Part shown: in pieces, positions 1 through 5,467 of the stretch
Layout of the letters: every line of letters starts with the position of its first letter
How positions within the stretch are numbered: the stretch's first letter is position 1
Assembly: GCA_018713755.1 (NCBI GenBank)
Contig: DVOG01000140.1
Location: 1 to 5,507 of the forward strand
Source: Candidatus Spyradosoma merdigallinarum
Lineage (GTDB): Bacteria; Verrucomicrobiota; Verrucomicrobiia; Opitutales; UBA953
Reading direction: 5' to 3'
Length of the DNA: 5,507 nt
The notes under the pieces: model-generated
Databases searched by the model: none
Seen by the model: the letters and a program-made list of their open reading frames with translations, nothing else
Told to the model about the DNA's origin: nothing
Made by a program: the position numbers and the translations under genes

Positions 1-2019
1 GCCGTGCTGCTTTATCAGCGCGACGAGCCGCTCCACTGCCTCTTCCTGCGGAATGCCCCGCTCGACGCATTCGCCGCCGACGTAGAGATTGATCTTCCCC
101 GGCGCGCCGCCGACGTAGCCGAAATCCGCGTCCGCCATTTCTCCGGGACCGTTCACGACGCAGCCCATGACGCCGATCGTCACGCCGCTGAGATGCTCCG
201 TGCGCGCTTTGATTTTTCTGACGGTATCCTGAATGTCGTATTGCGTGCGGCCGCAGCCTGGACAGGCGATGTATTCCGTTTTCGAGCGGCGGGAACGCGT
301 CGCCTGCAGAATGTCGTAAGCGAGGCGGACGTTGCGCGCCGCCGACGGCGAAAGTTCGATGCTGAGAATGTCTCCGATCCCGTCGCAGAGCAACGGTCCG
401 GCGATCAGCGAAGCCTCGATGAGCGCGTCCTCTTCGCCGCCGAATTTCGGCAGCGGCGCGATCGTGTTCCGCACCGTGGAGCGAATCCAGATCGGCGCGG
501 AAATGCCCGCGTTGGCGAGCATCTGCGCGAGTTTGCGGTAAACGCCGACGGGATGCGCGTCCGGCGTCTTGCGGCTCGACGTGAAGATCAGTTTGTCCTG
601 CGGAAAATCCGCCAGCGCGGGAACGACCGCCGCGCGCGCGCCCGCCGTCGTGTCGACGACGAGCCCGACGCCCTTCTCGCGGCAAAGCGCGATCCACTCG
701 GGAATGATTTCCGCGTTCGCGGGATTGAAGCGGCGCTGAATGTAGAGCGCGGATTTCCCCGCCGGCTCGAGCTTCTCGAAAAGCGCGGGAACGCTCGTCT
801 TGACGGGATCGAGCACGAACGCGGGAATTTCTTCGTCGAAAATTTTCCGAATTTCGAGCGCGGCGGCGAGATCGCTTTCCGCGGCGACAGGCAGAACGAG
901 CCCTTCGACGGGCGTGCGCCCGCGCGTTTCCGCGAGCAGCGCGCGCAGGTCGCGGACGATTTCCTCGAACGGCTTCTCGACGTCGGCGAAAACGAAAACG
1001 CGCGGCGGGGCGTCCGTGGAAACTTTTTTCCCGCATCCGAGCTGCGCGGGAACGATTTTCCTGCGGCGGAACGAATACGCGGCGACGCCCGTGTCGCGCA
1101 CCGGCGCGGGAACGGGATGCGGGTCGCTCAGCGTCGTGCGGATTTTTTCGATGCGCGAAGCGATTTCGCGGCAAACGGGAATTTCGCGGCAAGGGTCTTC
1201 GGTGAGCGAAACGCGAATCGTGTCTCCGATGCCGTCGAGCAGCAGCGAACCGATGCCGACGGCTGACTTGATGCGCGCGTCCTCGCCCTCACCGGCTTCC
1301 GTCACGCCGAGGTGAAGCGGATAGCTCATGCCGTTCTCGCGCATTTCGCGCACGGCGAGGCGATACGCCTCGATCATCACTTTCGTGTTCGAAGACTTCA
1401 TCGAAAGCACGATGTCGTAAAAGCCTTCGCCTTCGCAGATGCGCACGAACTCCATCGCCGCGGCGGTCATTCCCGCGGGCGTGTCGCCGTAGCGGTTCAG
1501 CGTGCGCTCGGAAAGCGAGCCGTGATTCGTGCCGATGCGCAGCGCCCGCCCCAGCTCTTTCGCGCGGCGAATCAGCGGAGAAACCGCCTCCGCGACGCGC
1601 TCCAGCTCTTCCGCATATTCCGCGTCGGTGAAATCGCGCGGGAACGCGCGGCGCTTGTCCGCGTAATTTCCGGGATTGATGCGGACTTTTTCGACGTGCT
1701 CGATCGCCTCCATCGCCGCGGCGGGGAGAAAATGAATGTCGGCGACGAGCGGCTGGGAAAAGCCCGCCACGCGAAATTCGCGGTGAATGTCGCGCAGCGC
1801 GCGCGCCGCCTCGACCGTCGGCGCGGTGATGCGGATGAGCTCGCTTCCCGCTTCCGCGAGTCTGATGCACTGAGCGACCGTCGCGGGAACGTCCAGCGTG
1901 TTCGTCGTCGTCATCGACTGAAGGCGGACGGGATTGTGCCCGCCGATGCCGACGCCGCCGACGACGACTTCGCGGGTCGGCCGCCGCACGGTGTTGAAAC
2001 GGGAAAGCGCGTAACTCAT
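1..2019 (-). CDS. ispG: 4-hydroxy-3-methylbut-2-en-1-yl diphosphate synthase, long form (3' end outside window)
   Basis: IspG (GcpE) is the cytosolic [4Fe-4S] enzyme of the MEP isoprenoid pathway. It reductively opens the cyclic diphosphate MEcPP to HMBPP. The frame is open from ATG at 2019 to base 1 (673 codons, no stop), so only a short C-terminal tail is missing. The N-terminal TIM barrel (about residues 10-276) shows TVRRPTREV, QSMTTTNT, VADIHF, VRINPGNY, IGTNHGSLSERTLNRYGDTP and LLLDGIGDTIRVSLTEDP. The C-terminal iron-sulfur domain has CPGCGRT (C586, C589) and GVMGCVVNGPGEMADADFGY (C620, and E627, the expected fourth cluster ligand). About 280 residues separate the two, the mark of the long form whose inserted domain is a degenerate second barrel. 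A second DGIGDILSIEL near residue 546 echoes the DGIGDTIRVSL near 263. No clear Shine-Dalgarno precedes the ATG, but the alignment with chlamydial-type IspG supports this start and no ATG, GTG or TTG lies just upstream in frame. It lies 104 bases after the HAD gene on the same strand. Confidence 0.96.
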   Translation of the reverse strand, partial: MSYALSRFNTVRRPTREVVVGGVGIGGHNPVRLQSMTTTNTLDVPATVAQCIRLAEAGSELIRITAPTVEAARALRDIHREFRVAGFSQPLVADIHFLPAAAMEAIEHVEKVRINPGNYADKRRAFPRDFTDAEYAEELERVAEAVSPLIRRAKELGRALRIGTNHGSLSERTLNRYGDTPAGMTAAAMEFVRICEGEGFYDIVLSMKSSNTKVMIEAYRLAVREMRENGMSYPLHLGVTEAGEGEDARIKSAVGIGSLLLDGIGDTIRVSLTEDPCREIPVCREIASRIEKIRTTLSDPHPVPAPVRDTGVAAYSFRRRKIVPAQLGCGKKVSTDAPPRVFVFADVEKPFEEIVRDLRALLAETRGRTPVEGLVLPVAAESDLAAALEIRKIFDEEIPAFVLDPVKTSVPALFEKLEPAGKSALYIQRRFNPANAEIIPEWIALCREKGVGLVVDTTAGARAAVVPALADFPQDKLIFTSSRKTPDAHPVGVYRKLAQMLANAGISAPIWIRSTVRNTIAPLPKFGGEEDALIEASLIAGPLLCDGIGDILSIELSPSAARNVRLAYDILQATRSRRSKTEYIACPGCGRTQYDIQDTVRKIKARTEHLSGVTIGVMGCVVNGPGEMADADFGYVGGAPGKINLYVGGECVERGIPQEEAVERLVALIKQHG

Positions 2020-2054
2020 GAGAAAAGGGAATGGCTTTTTTCTTCGGAAATTTT

Positions 2055-2074
2055 CGGGAGAAATGATACTCCCG
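2055..2074 (-). other. small hairpin in the gap before ispG
   Basis: CGGGAG and CTCCCG form a 6-bp stem with an 8-base loop, 36 bases upstream of the ispG ATG and 50 bases after the HAD stop. On the minus strand it is followed by AAAATTT, not a U-run, so it is a poor intrinsic terminator. It could be a weak attenuator, an mRNA processing site, or chance. Confidence 0.3.
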
Positions 2075-2123
2075 CCTTTCCATTTTTCAACCGCGAATGC
2101 GGCGCGGGAACGGCGAACGGCGT

Positions 2124-2816
2124 TCAGGCGGAATCTCCGGGCAAAGGCGTTCCCGCAAGCGCGGCCTCCCAGCGATCCCGCAGTTCGACGAGCGAGGAAA
2201 AAACGCCCGCCGCGTCGCGGAACGCATCGGGCGGCGGCGCGACCAAATCCGGCACGAGCGCAGCGATGCAGCCTGCCGCGAACGCCGCGCGGAAGCCCGT
2301 CGGGGAATCCTCCGCGGCGAGACAGTTTTCCGCGGGAACGCCGAGTTTTTCCGCCGTCGTGCGGTAAATTTCCGGGTCGGGTTTCCCGCGGGCGACTTCG
2401 TCGCCGCAAGTCGCCGCGTCGACGAAGCGCCACAGCCCGGCGCGCGCGAGCTTTTCCTGCGCGGAAACGCGCCGCGTCGACGTCGCCACGCCGATTTTCA
2501 TCCCGCGGGAACGCGCGAAAGCGAACATTTCCCGCGCGCCGCGCATCAGCGGCACGCCCGCGGCGACGAGCCGCGCGTAATGCGCCCGCGCCGAAGCCGT
2601 GACGAGCTCCGCCGGGAGTTCCCGCCCGATTTCCCGCTGCAGAATGCGCATGCAGTCGTCCGAGCGGTGCCCGACCATTTTCAGAAAAATTTCCGGCGTG
2701 ACGCGCGCGCCGACTTCGCGCGCCGCCGCGTCCCACGCGCGCAGGCTGAGTCGCTCGGAGTCCAGCAGCGTGCCGTCCATGTCGAAAACGACGGCGCGGA
2801 TTCCGGAAAAGTTCAT
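2124..2816 (-). CDS. HAD-superfamily hydrolase, beta-phosphoglucomutase-like subfamily
   Basis: A complete 230-residue protein of normal length for the beta-PGM/sugar-phosphate phosphatase branch of the HAD superfamily. All four motifs are visible. Motif I is FDMDGTLLDSE (nucleophile D12, acid/base D14). Motif II is IGVATST (T112). Motif III is K145 in RGKPDPEIY. Motif IV is AAEDSPTGFRAA (E169, D170). The helical cap between motifs I and II (about residues 18-85) is the C1 type. The family moves or removes phosphate through an aspartyl-phosphate with Mg2+; typical substrates are beta-glucose-1-phosphate, 2-deoxyglucose-6-phosphate and other sugar or polyol phosphates, and the sequence does not decide which. 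The start is set by a 4-base ATGA overlap with the epimerase stop, with only a weak Shine-Dalgarno (CTGGA), which fits translational coupling. The epimerase neighbour supports a hexose-phosphate role. Mutase versus phosphatase is unresolved. Confidence 0.93.
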   Translation of the reverse strand: MNFSGIRAVVFDMDGTLLDSERLSLRAWDAAAREVGARVTPEIFLKMVGHRSDDCMRILQREIGRELPAELVTASARAHYARLVAAGVPLMRGAREMFAFARSRGMKIGVATSTRRVSAQEKLARAGLWRFVDAATCGDEVARGKPDPEIYRTTAEKLGVPAENCLAAEDSPTGFRAAFAAGCIAALVPDLVAPPPDAFRDAAGVFSSLVELRDRWEAALAGTPLPGDSA

Positions 2817-3751
2817 TCCAGCGAAACGGCGACCTTGAACGTTCCCGTCGCGCCGGGCTCGACGAAATGCAGACCGTTCCCGTGCGCCGTGCTGTTGGGC
2901 GCGCCCATCCACGGCTCCACGCAATAAAACGGCGCGTCTTCGCTTTCCGACCAGGTGACGACCGTCGTCCACGGCGAAGGCGTCTCGTCGGCTTCGCCGA
3001 TGCGGACGACGACGTTTTCCTCGCCGTTTTTCGGACCGAAGGCGACGCGGTTCGTCTTCAGCTTCGTGTAAAGCAGGTCGCAGATGGCGGGATTGCCGAA
3101 GGAAACCGGCGCGGCGGGGGCGTCCGCCTTCGCGAGACTGCCGTCGCTCGCGTGATGCCAGAATTTTTTCGCGTCGATTTTCAGCACGTAATCCTTGCGG
3201 GAAAGTCCTTCGTGCCACGGGAGCGTGAAATAAAAATGATGACCCGCGCACCACGGGATGCGCTCGTTCCCGCGGTTGACCAGCTCGAGCTCGCATTCGA
3301 GCGAAAGTTCGCCGAAGCGATACGTCACGAAGAAATCGTAATCGAACGGGTAGCCTTCGCGCGCCGCCGCGGAAGGCAGGAAGCGCGCGCGGACGGACGT
3401 TTCCGAGGCCTCTGCGATTTCGAACGCGCCGTCCGTCGCGTAGCCGTGCATGGGCATCGGGCGCACGACGCCGTCGACGGGATTTTTCCAGAAGAATTTT
3501 TTCCCGTCGGCGAAATTGCGCCCCATGAACGGGAACAGAATCGGGTTGCCGCCGCGAATGTCGCGGAAGGAGGAGAAATCCGCGGTTTCCGGCCAGCGGA
3601 TGACGCTGCGCGTCGTTCCCGCGGCGGCGATGTCCCAGCGCATCAGGCGCGCGCCCAGCGTCATGCACGCCGTGAAGGTCGAGGCGCCGACGCGCCACTG
3701 CTGAAAGGTTCGTCCGTCTTTTTCGAAAGTCTTCATCATAACGGCAAGCAT
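2813..3751 (-). CDS. aldose 1-epimerase family protein, LacX-like
   Basis: A 312-residue galactose mutarotase-like protein. The family interconverts alpha and beta anomers of aldoses in the cytosol. Visible signatures are GGNPILFPFMGRN (residues 68-79, the GG-P-LFP substrate loop with R78), PMPMHGYA (H102), CAGHHFYFTLP (catalytic His, probably H172) and CVEPWMGAPN (catalytic base E279). The EPWMG form and the GGNPILFP loop resemble LacX-like members more than GalM. There is no signal peptide. The ATG at 3751 is preceded directly by an in-frame TAA and lies 5 bases after AAGGA, so it is preferred over the Met-Met at residues 5-6. It is the first gene of a probable operon and overlaps the HAD gene by ATGA, so the pair may channel a free sugar and its phosphate. 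Activity on a hexose phosphate or non-standard sugar is possible. The family is confident; the substrate is unknown. Confidence 0.91.
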   Translation of the reverse strand: MLAVMMKTFEKDGRTFQQWRVGASTFTACMTLGARLMRWDIAAAGTTRSVIRWPETADFSSFRDIRGGNPILFPFMGRNFADGKKFFWKNPVDGVVRPMPMHGYATDGAFEIAEASETSVRARFLPSAAAREGYPFDYDFFVTYRFGELSLECELELVNRGNERIPWCAGHHFYFTLPWHEGLSRKDYVLKIDAKKFWHHASDGSLAKADAPAAPVSFGNPAICDLLYTKLKTNRVAFGPKNGEENVVVRIGEADETPSPWTTVVTWSESEDAPFYCVEPWMGAPNSTAHGNGLHFVEPGATGTFKVAVSLE

Positions 3752-3756
3752 TTAAA

Positions 3757-3761
3757 TCCTT
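3757..3761 (-). promoter_or_regulatory. ribosome binding site of the epimerase gene
   Basis: On the minus strand GAAGGA is followed by TTTAA and then ATG, so AAGGA sits 5 bases from the start. It selects the ATG at 3751 over the two internal ATGs at codons 5 and 6. Confidence 0.75.
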
Positions 3762-3841
3762 CGCGCCGCGGGAACGCGAGACGGAAATGCCGTCCCTCTT
3801 ATTTTCCGGCCTCCTGCGCCGACGCGAAATCTCGATTTTCA

Positions 3842-3873
3842 GTGGCAAAATTGTGGCAAATCGCAGGGCAAAA
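3842..3873. promoter_or_regulatory. helically phased GTGGCAAA repeats upstream of the epimerase operon
   Basis: GTGGCAAA occurs at 3842-3849 and 3853-3860, an 11-base period. A degenerate third copy, AGGGCAAAA, has its GGC 12 bases further on (3867). They lie about 90 to 120 bases upstream of the epimerase ATG. Direct repeats at one helical turn suggest a multimeric regulator site, but the match is short and no regulator gene is in view. Confidence 0.35.
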
Positions 3874-3904
3874 TCCGGTGTTTCTCCGCATCGACTCGCA
3901 ACGT

Positions 3905-3938
3905 TCCGCATTGTAAAAGAACACATGGTTTGATTATT
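3905..3938 (+). repeat. left copy of an imperfect direct repeat bracketing the 178-residue gene
   Basis: TTCC, then TGTAAAAG, 5 bases, then ATGGTTTGAT and a TTT. The right copy at 4714-4747 has the same blocks with a 4-base spacer. The 8-base and 10-base blocks are identical in the two copies. It lies at the point where composition changes from GC-rich to AT-rich. Confidence 0.5.
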
Positions 3939-3964
3939 TGTTACAGATGGTTTGAGTATTTTGG
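3921..3964 (+). repeat. two-unit 22-base tandem repeat
   Basis: Units 3921-3942 and 3943-3964 match at 17 of 22 positions around the shared core ACA-N-ATGGTTTGA-N-TATTT. The ATGGTTTGA core is also the core of the longer direct repeat, so this short region holds two of its three copies in the window. Confidence 0.5.
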
Positions 3965-3973
3965 ACACTTTGT

Positions 3974-3994
3974 GGTGGGGTAGAAACCCCAACC
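3974..3994 (+). other. GC-rich hairpin in AT-rich DNA
   Basis: GGTGGGGT, loop AGAA, ACCCCAACC. The stem has 8 pairs with one bulged A. A T-rich stretch (ATTATTTT) begins about 12 bases downstream on the plus strand, too far for a classical terminator. It could be the subterminal hairpin of a mobile element, since the adjoining TTTGGACAC resembles insertion-sequence ends, but no transposase is present. Confidence 0.4.
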
Positions 3995-4109
3995 TACAGA
4001 CTGTATTATTTTAAAGATGAAGATTAGTTCCCGTATGTCAATGTAAATAATTATTAACGAGATTTTTTAATTTGGTGTAAACTGCGATATAAGTCGCACT
4101 GATTAATAC

Positions 4110-4138
4110 TGGACAAAACTATCTTTTTCATATTTAAT
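4110..4138 (+). promoter_or_regulatory. sigma70-type promoter for the 178-residue gene
   Basis: A -35 of TGGACA (4110-4115, 5 of 6 to TTGACA), a 17-base spacer, and a -10 of TTTAAT (4133-4138, 5 of 6 to TATAAT). Transcription would start near 4145, giving a leader of about 27 bases that contains the RBS. A small dyad at 4083-4098 just upstream could be an operator. Confidence 0.55.
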
Positions 4139-4159
4139 TATGATATTTATTATTAATGT

Positions 4160-4164
4160 AGGAG
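4160..4164 (+). promoter_or_regulatory. ribosome binding site of the 178-residue gene
   Basis: AGGAG lies 7 bases before the ATG at 4172, a near-ideal Shine-Dalgarno. It is the best in the window and strong support that this gene is real and that this start is right. Confidence 0.8.
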
Positions 4165-4171
4165 TTAAATA

Positions 4172-4708
4172 ATGAATGTAAAAAAATTATCACCTGTCGC
4201 AGAATTTCTCAGAGCAAATCATGCAAAAGCAAAAAATATTAGGGTTTATCGTGATTACCCAACTGGCGTCCCGGTTAAGTACTGTGAATTTTACGATCCA
4301 AACGGTAACTATTTAGGAAAAATGTCCAGATCCGCAGGAAAAATTGGAAAAACTCCATCTTTTGCATTATTAAAAAGTTATATTGAAACATTGGAGCCTG
4401 GTTATAAAGCAGGGTATAGACAAGTAACAGAGAACGTAATTAATTTTGCCAAAATACTTGGTTTAAATACTGAAAAAACAACCTATCTTCCTGAAAAGAT
4501 TGTGAAAAAAAGAACTATTATTGATAATCAAGGTTACAAAACAGAAGATATATTTGAACGTACTATCTCCAGTAAGCTAAAATTAATTGAAAAAGGCGAC
4601 GATAAAGCATACGGCTATGTCCCGCAAAATACATATCTTGCCGAGGAGCCTATCAGATATCAAGAAACACAAACCGTTCATAATAGAATAAAATCGGATA
4701 CATTCTAA
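4172..4708 (+). CDS. hypothetical protein, 178 residues, no recognised family
   Basis: I do not recognise this protein. It is complete, with promoter, RBS, ATG and TAA, and is AT-rich with Lys/Ile/Asn-rich codon use unlike the genes to its left. No signal peptide, membrane segment or cysteine motif is visible; the only cysteine is near residue 38. The protein is basic (many Lys and Arg) and soluble-looking. The N-terminal half (to about residue 65) has a predicted beta segment with YCEFYDPNGNYLGKMSRS, where DPNGNYLG looks like a beta-hairpin turn. A helix-rich stretch follows (about 65-95: FALLKSYIETLEPG, VTENVINFAKILGL). The C-terminal third has KKRTIIDNQGYKTEDIFERT and a polar tail. It is alone between a direct repeat on either side and converges with the broken kinase gene. 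A phage or mobile-element accessory protein is possible but unproven. Confidence 0.75.
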   Translation: MNVKKLSPVAEFLRANHAKAKNIRVYRDYPTGVPVKYCEFYDPNGNYLGKMSRSAGKIGKTPSFALLKSYIETLEPGYKAGYRQVTENVINFAKILGLNTEKTTYLPEKIVKKRTIIDNQGYKTEDIFERTISSKLKLIEKGDDKAYGYVPQNTYLAEEPIRYQETQTVHNRIKSDTF

Positions 4709-4713
4709 TATTG

Positions 4714-4747
4714 TTTCCAGTGTAAAAGGCATATGGTTTGATAGTTT
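4714..4747 (+). repeat. right copy of the imperfect direct repeat bracketing the 178-residue gene
   Basis: TTTCC, AG, TGTAAAAG, GCAT, ATGGTTTGAT, AGTTT. It begins 5 bases after the stop codon of the 178-residue gene and is about 809 bases from the left copy. Same orientation as the left copy, as expected for target duplications, recombination sites or a duplicated flank. Confidence 0.5.
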
Positions 4748-4839
4748 CAATAAAGGCAATAAAACGTGCTGATGCAGTTGATAACCGTTACAACAACCCT
4801 ATAGCTAACGCCATTAAGAAATTAATATGCAACATATAA
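4726..4839 (+). pseudogene. possible short coding remnant, 37 codons, unidentified
   Basis: The frame is open from just after a TAA (4723-4725) to a TAA at 4837, and reads IKAIKRADAVDNRYNNPIAN and on. The residue mix is protein-like and hydrophilic-to-helical, but there is no RBS or ATG. It overlaps the end of the kinase fragment on the other strand by 18 bases. It may be the 3' tail of a gene whose body was deleted, or simply chance. I do not recognise a family. Confidence 0.2.
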
Positions 4840-5406
4840 CAGATTGAATAGTGAATATGTCAATTTGATAAAACCAATTGTATCAAACATTAAGTTGGAA
4901 AAAGTACAATCGCCATGAATAAGTCTAAACTCATTGGGATAAACAGATTTTACTGCTTCTTTCAACTCGTCTCTGTTAAAGAAAATGTTCTTGTAATAAT
5001 TCCCATTGATTTTGATAAACTCTTTATCCGCAAAAGGAACAAGTTTCTCAACTTTAGAAAGTCTGTCAAAAGTTTTATTCAGAAAATTATCCTCAACATC
5101 AGCAATATTAACAGGCTGAGCCGGCTCAAGATTGTGTAATTCTTTTAAAGCCTCTATAAGCTTCCGCAGAATCTCGCGTTTCTGCGTCTTAGTGAGGCAG
5201 TCGTATTCAAAAATATTTTTGCCTTTTACCCTCTTCATCGTAAGAGGCTCATATTCATAAATTTCCGGAATATTTTTATAGCCAAGCTCCATTACATGCT
5301 TATACCAGGCGATTTCATCAACAGCAATTTTCTGCCCCTGTTCATTGATTCCGCGTTTTATTATAATATCGCCCTTAATGCTCATGTACGGTAAAGAAGC
5401 AAGCAA
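4822..5406 (-). pseudogene. truncated LicA/APH-type small-molecule kinase (choline kinase-like fold)
   Basis: The fragment resembles phosphotransferases of the aminoglycoside/choline kinase fold often found in capsule and surface-polysaccharide loci. Such enzymes move the ATP gamma-phosphate onto a small alcohol or sugar. Visible: an N-lobe GDIIIKRGI (K17, possible ATP-binding Lys), DEIAWYKHV (E31, possible partner Glu), IPEIYEYEPLTMKRVKGKNI (hinge), ALKELHNLEP, and the catalytic loop LIHGDCTFSNLMFD (H164, D166, N171). The intact family goes on within about 10 residues to an I-D-P-R-G metal-binding motif and about 50 more residues. Here the frame departs after GFIKL (about base 4860) into an unrelated hydrophobic tail and stops. 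The 5' end is also doubtful: the frame opens with TTG at 5406 or ATG at 5385, neither has a Shine-Dalgarno, and a TAG closes the frame further upstream. It is probably inactive. AT-rich codon use sets it apart from the left genes. Confidence 0.7.
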
Positions 5407-5467
5407 CCGAAAACAATAGATAGACCGCCAGCACTACACTATTCCGAACCAAAGACCAAAAGATAAG
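5407..5467. other. short spacer, nothing recognised
   Basis: Between the kinase fragment and the terminal palindrome there is no RBS, promoter or conserved reading frame that I can support. One minus-strand frame from the ATG inside the palindrome (5470 to 5375) would give a 31-residue hydrophobic peptide without a ribosome binding site. Confidence 0.4.

Larger units (their letters stand above)
289..3776. repeat. dispersed 9-mer GCGGGAACG, 14 exact copies
   Basis: Plus-strand GCGGGAACG begins at 289, 617, 785, 1046, 1106, 1638, 1883, 2104, 2332, 2505 and 3768. The complement CGTTCCCGC begins at 2148, 3265 and 3614. A simple base-composition estimate expects about 0.1 copy in this length. In genes it is read in all three codon phases: five of the seven ispG copies encode Val-Pro-Ala, others fall in Arg-Ser-Arg, Phe-Pro, Gly-Thr and Arg-Gly-Asn contexts. 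Two copies (2104 and 3768) are non-coding. The shorter core GCGGGAA is also common in both orientations. The span is that of the scattered copies, not one continuous element. Confidence 0.8.
3752..4171. other. 420-base divergent intergenic region, GC-rich to AT-rich transition
   Basis: This separates the minus-strand epimerase operon from the plus-strand 178-residue gene. From 3752 to about 3910 it is mixed or GC-rich and carries the epimerase RBS, one GCGGGAACG and the GTGGCAAA repeats. From about 3911 it is AT-rich and carries a tandem repeat, a hairpin, a small dyad (TGCGA-N6-TCGCA, 4083-4098) and the promoter and RBS of the rightward gene. I found no convincing -35/-10 pair for the epimerase on the minus strand, and no tRNA or CRISPR. 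Confidence 0.7.

Noticed and set aside
4..2602. Long open frames on the plus strand and in other minus frames over ispG and the HAD gene (for example 4-1266, 1312-2367, 1289-2083 minus)
   Set aside because: They are Arg/Ala-rich, low-quality translations that arise from high-GC codon bias opposite or out of frame with clearly conserved enzymes.
2867..3916. Plus-strand open frames opposite the epimerase
   Set aside because: Shadow of the minus-strand gene; no RBS and no domain signatures.
3921..3964. CRISPR-like array
   Set aside because: Only two adjacent imperfect 22-base units with no spacers and no cas genes.
2817..3992. Upstream extension of the HAD frame to 3992
   Set aside because: It runs through the conserved epimerase gene in another frame and gives Arg-rich nonsense. 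The HAD domain starts at the ATGA overlap at 2816.
3752..4171. tRNA, riboswitch or small RNA in the divergent intergenic region
   Set aside because: No cloverleaf or T-loop sequence and no known riboswitch core could be found by eye.
4915..5139. 74-residue plus-strand open frame opposite the kinase fragment
   Set aside because: It is the antisense of the conserved kinase segment and has no RBS.
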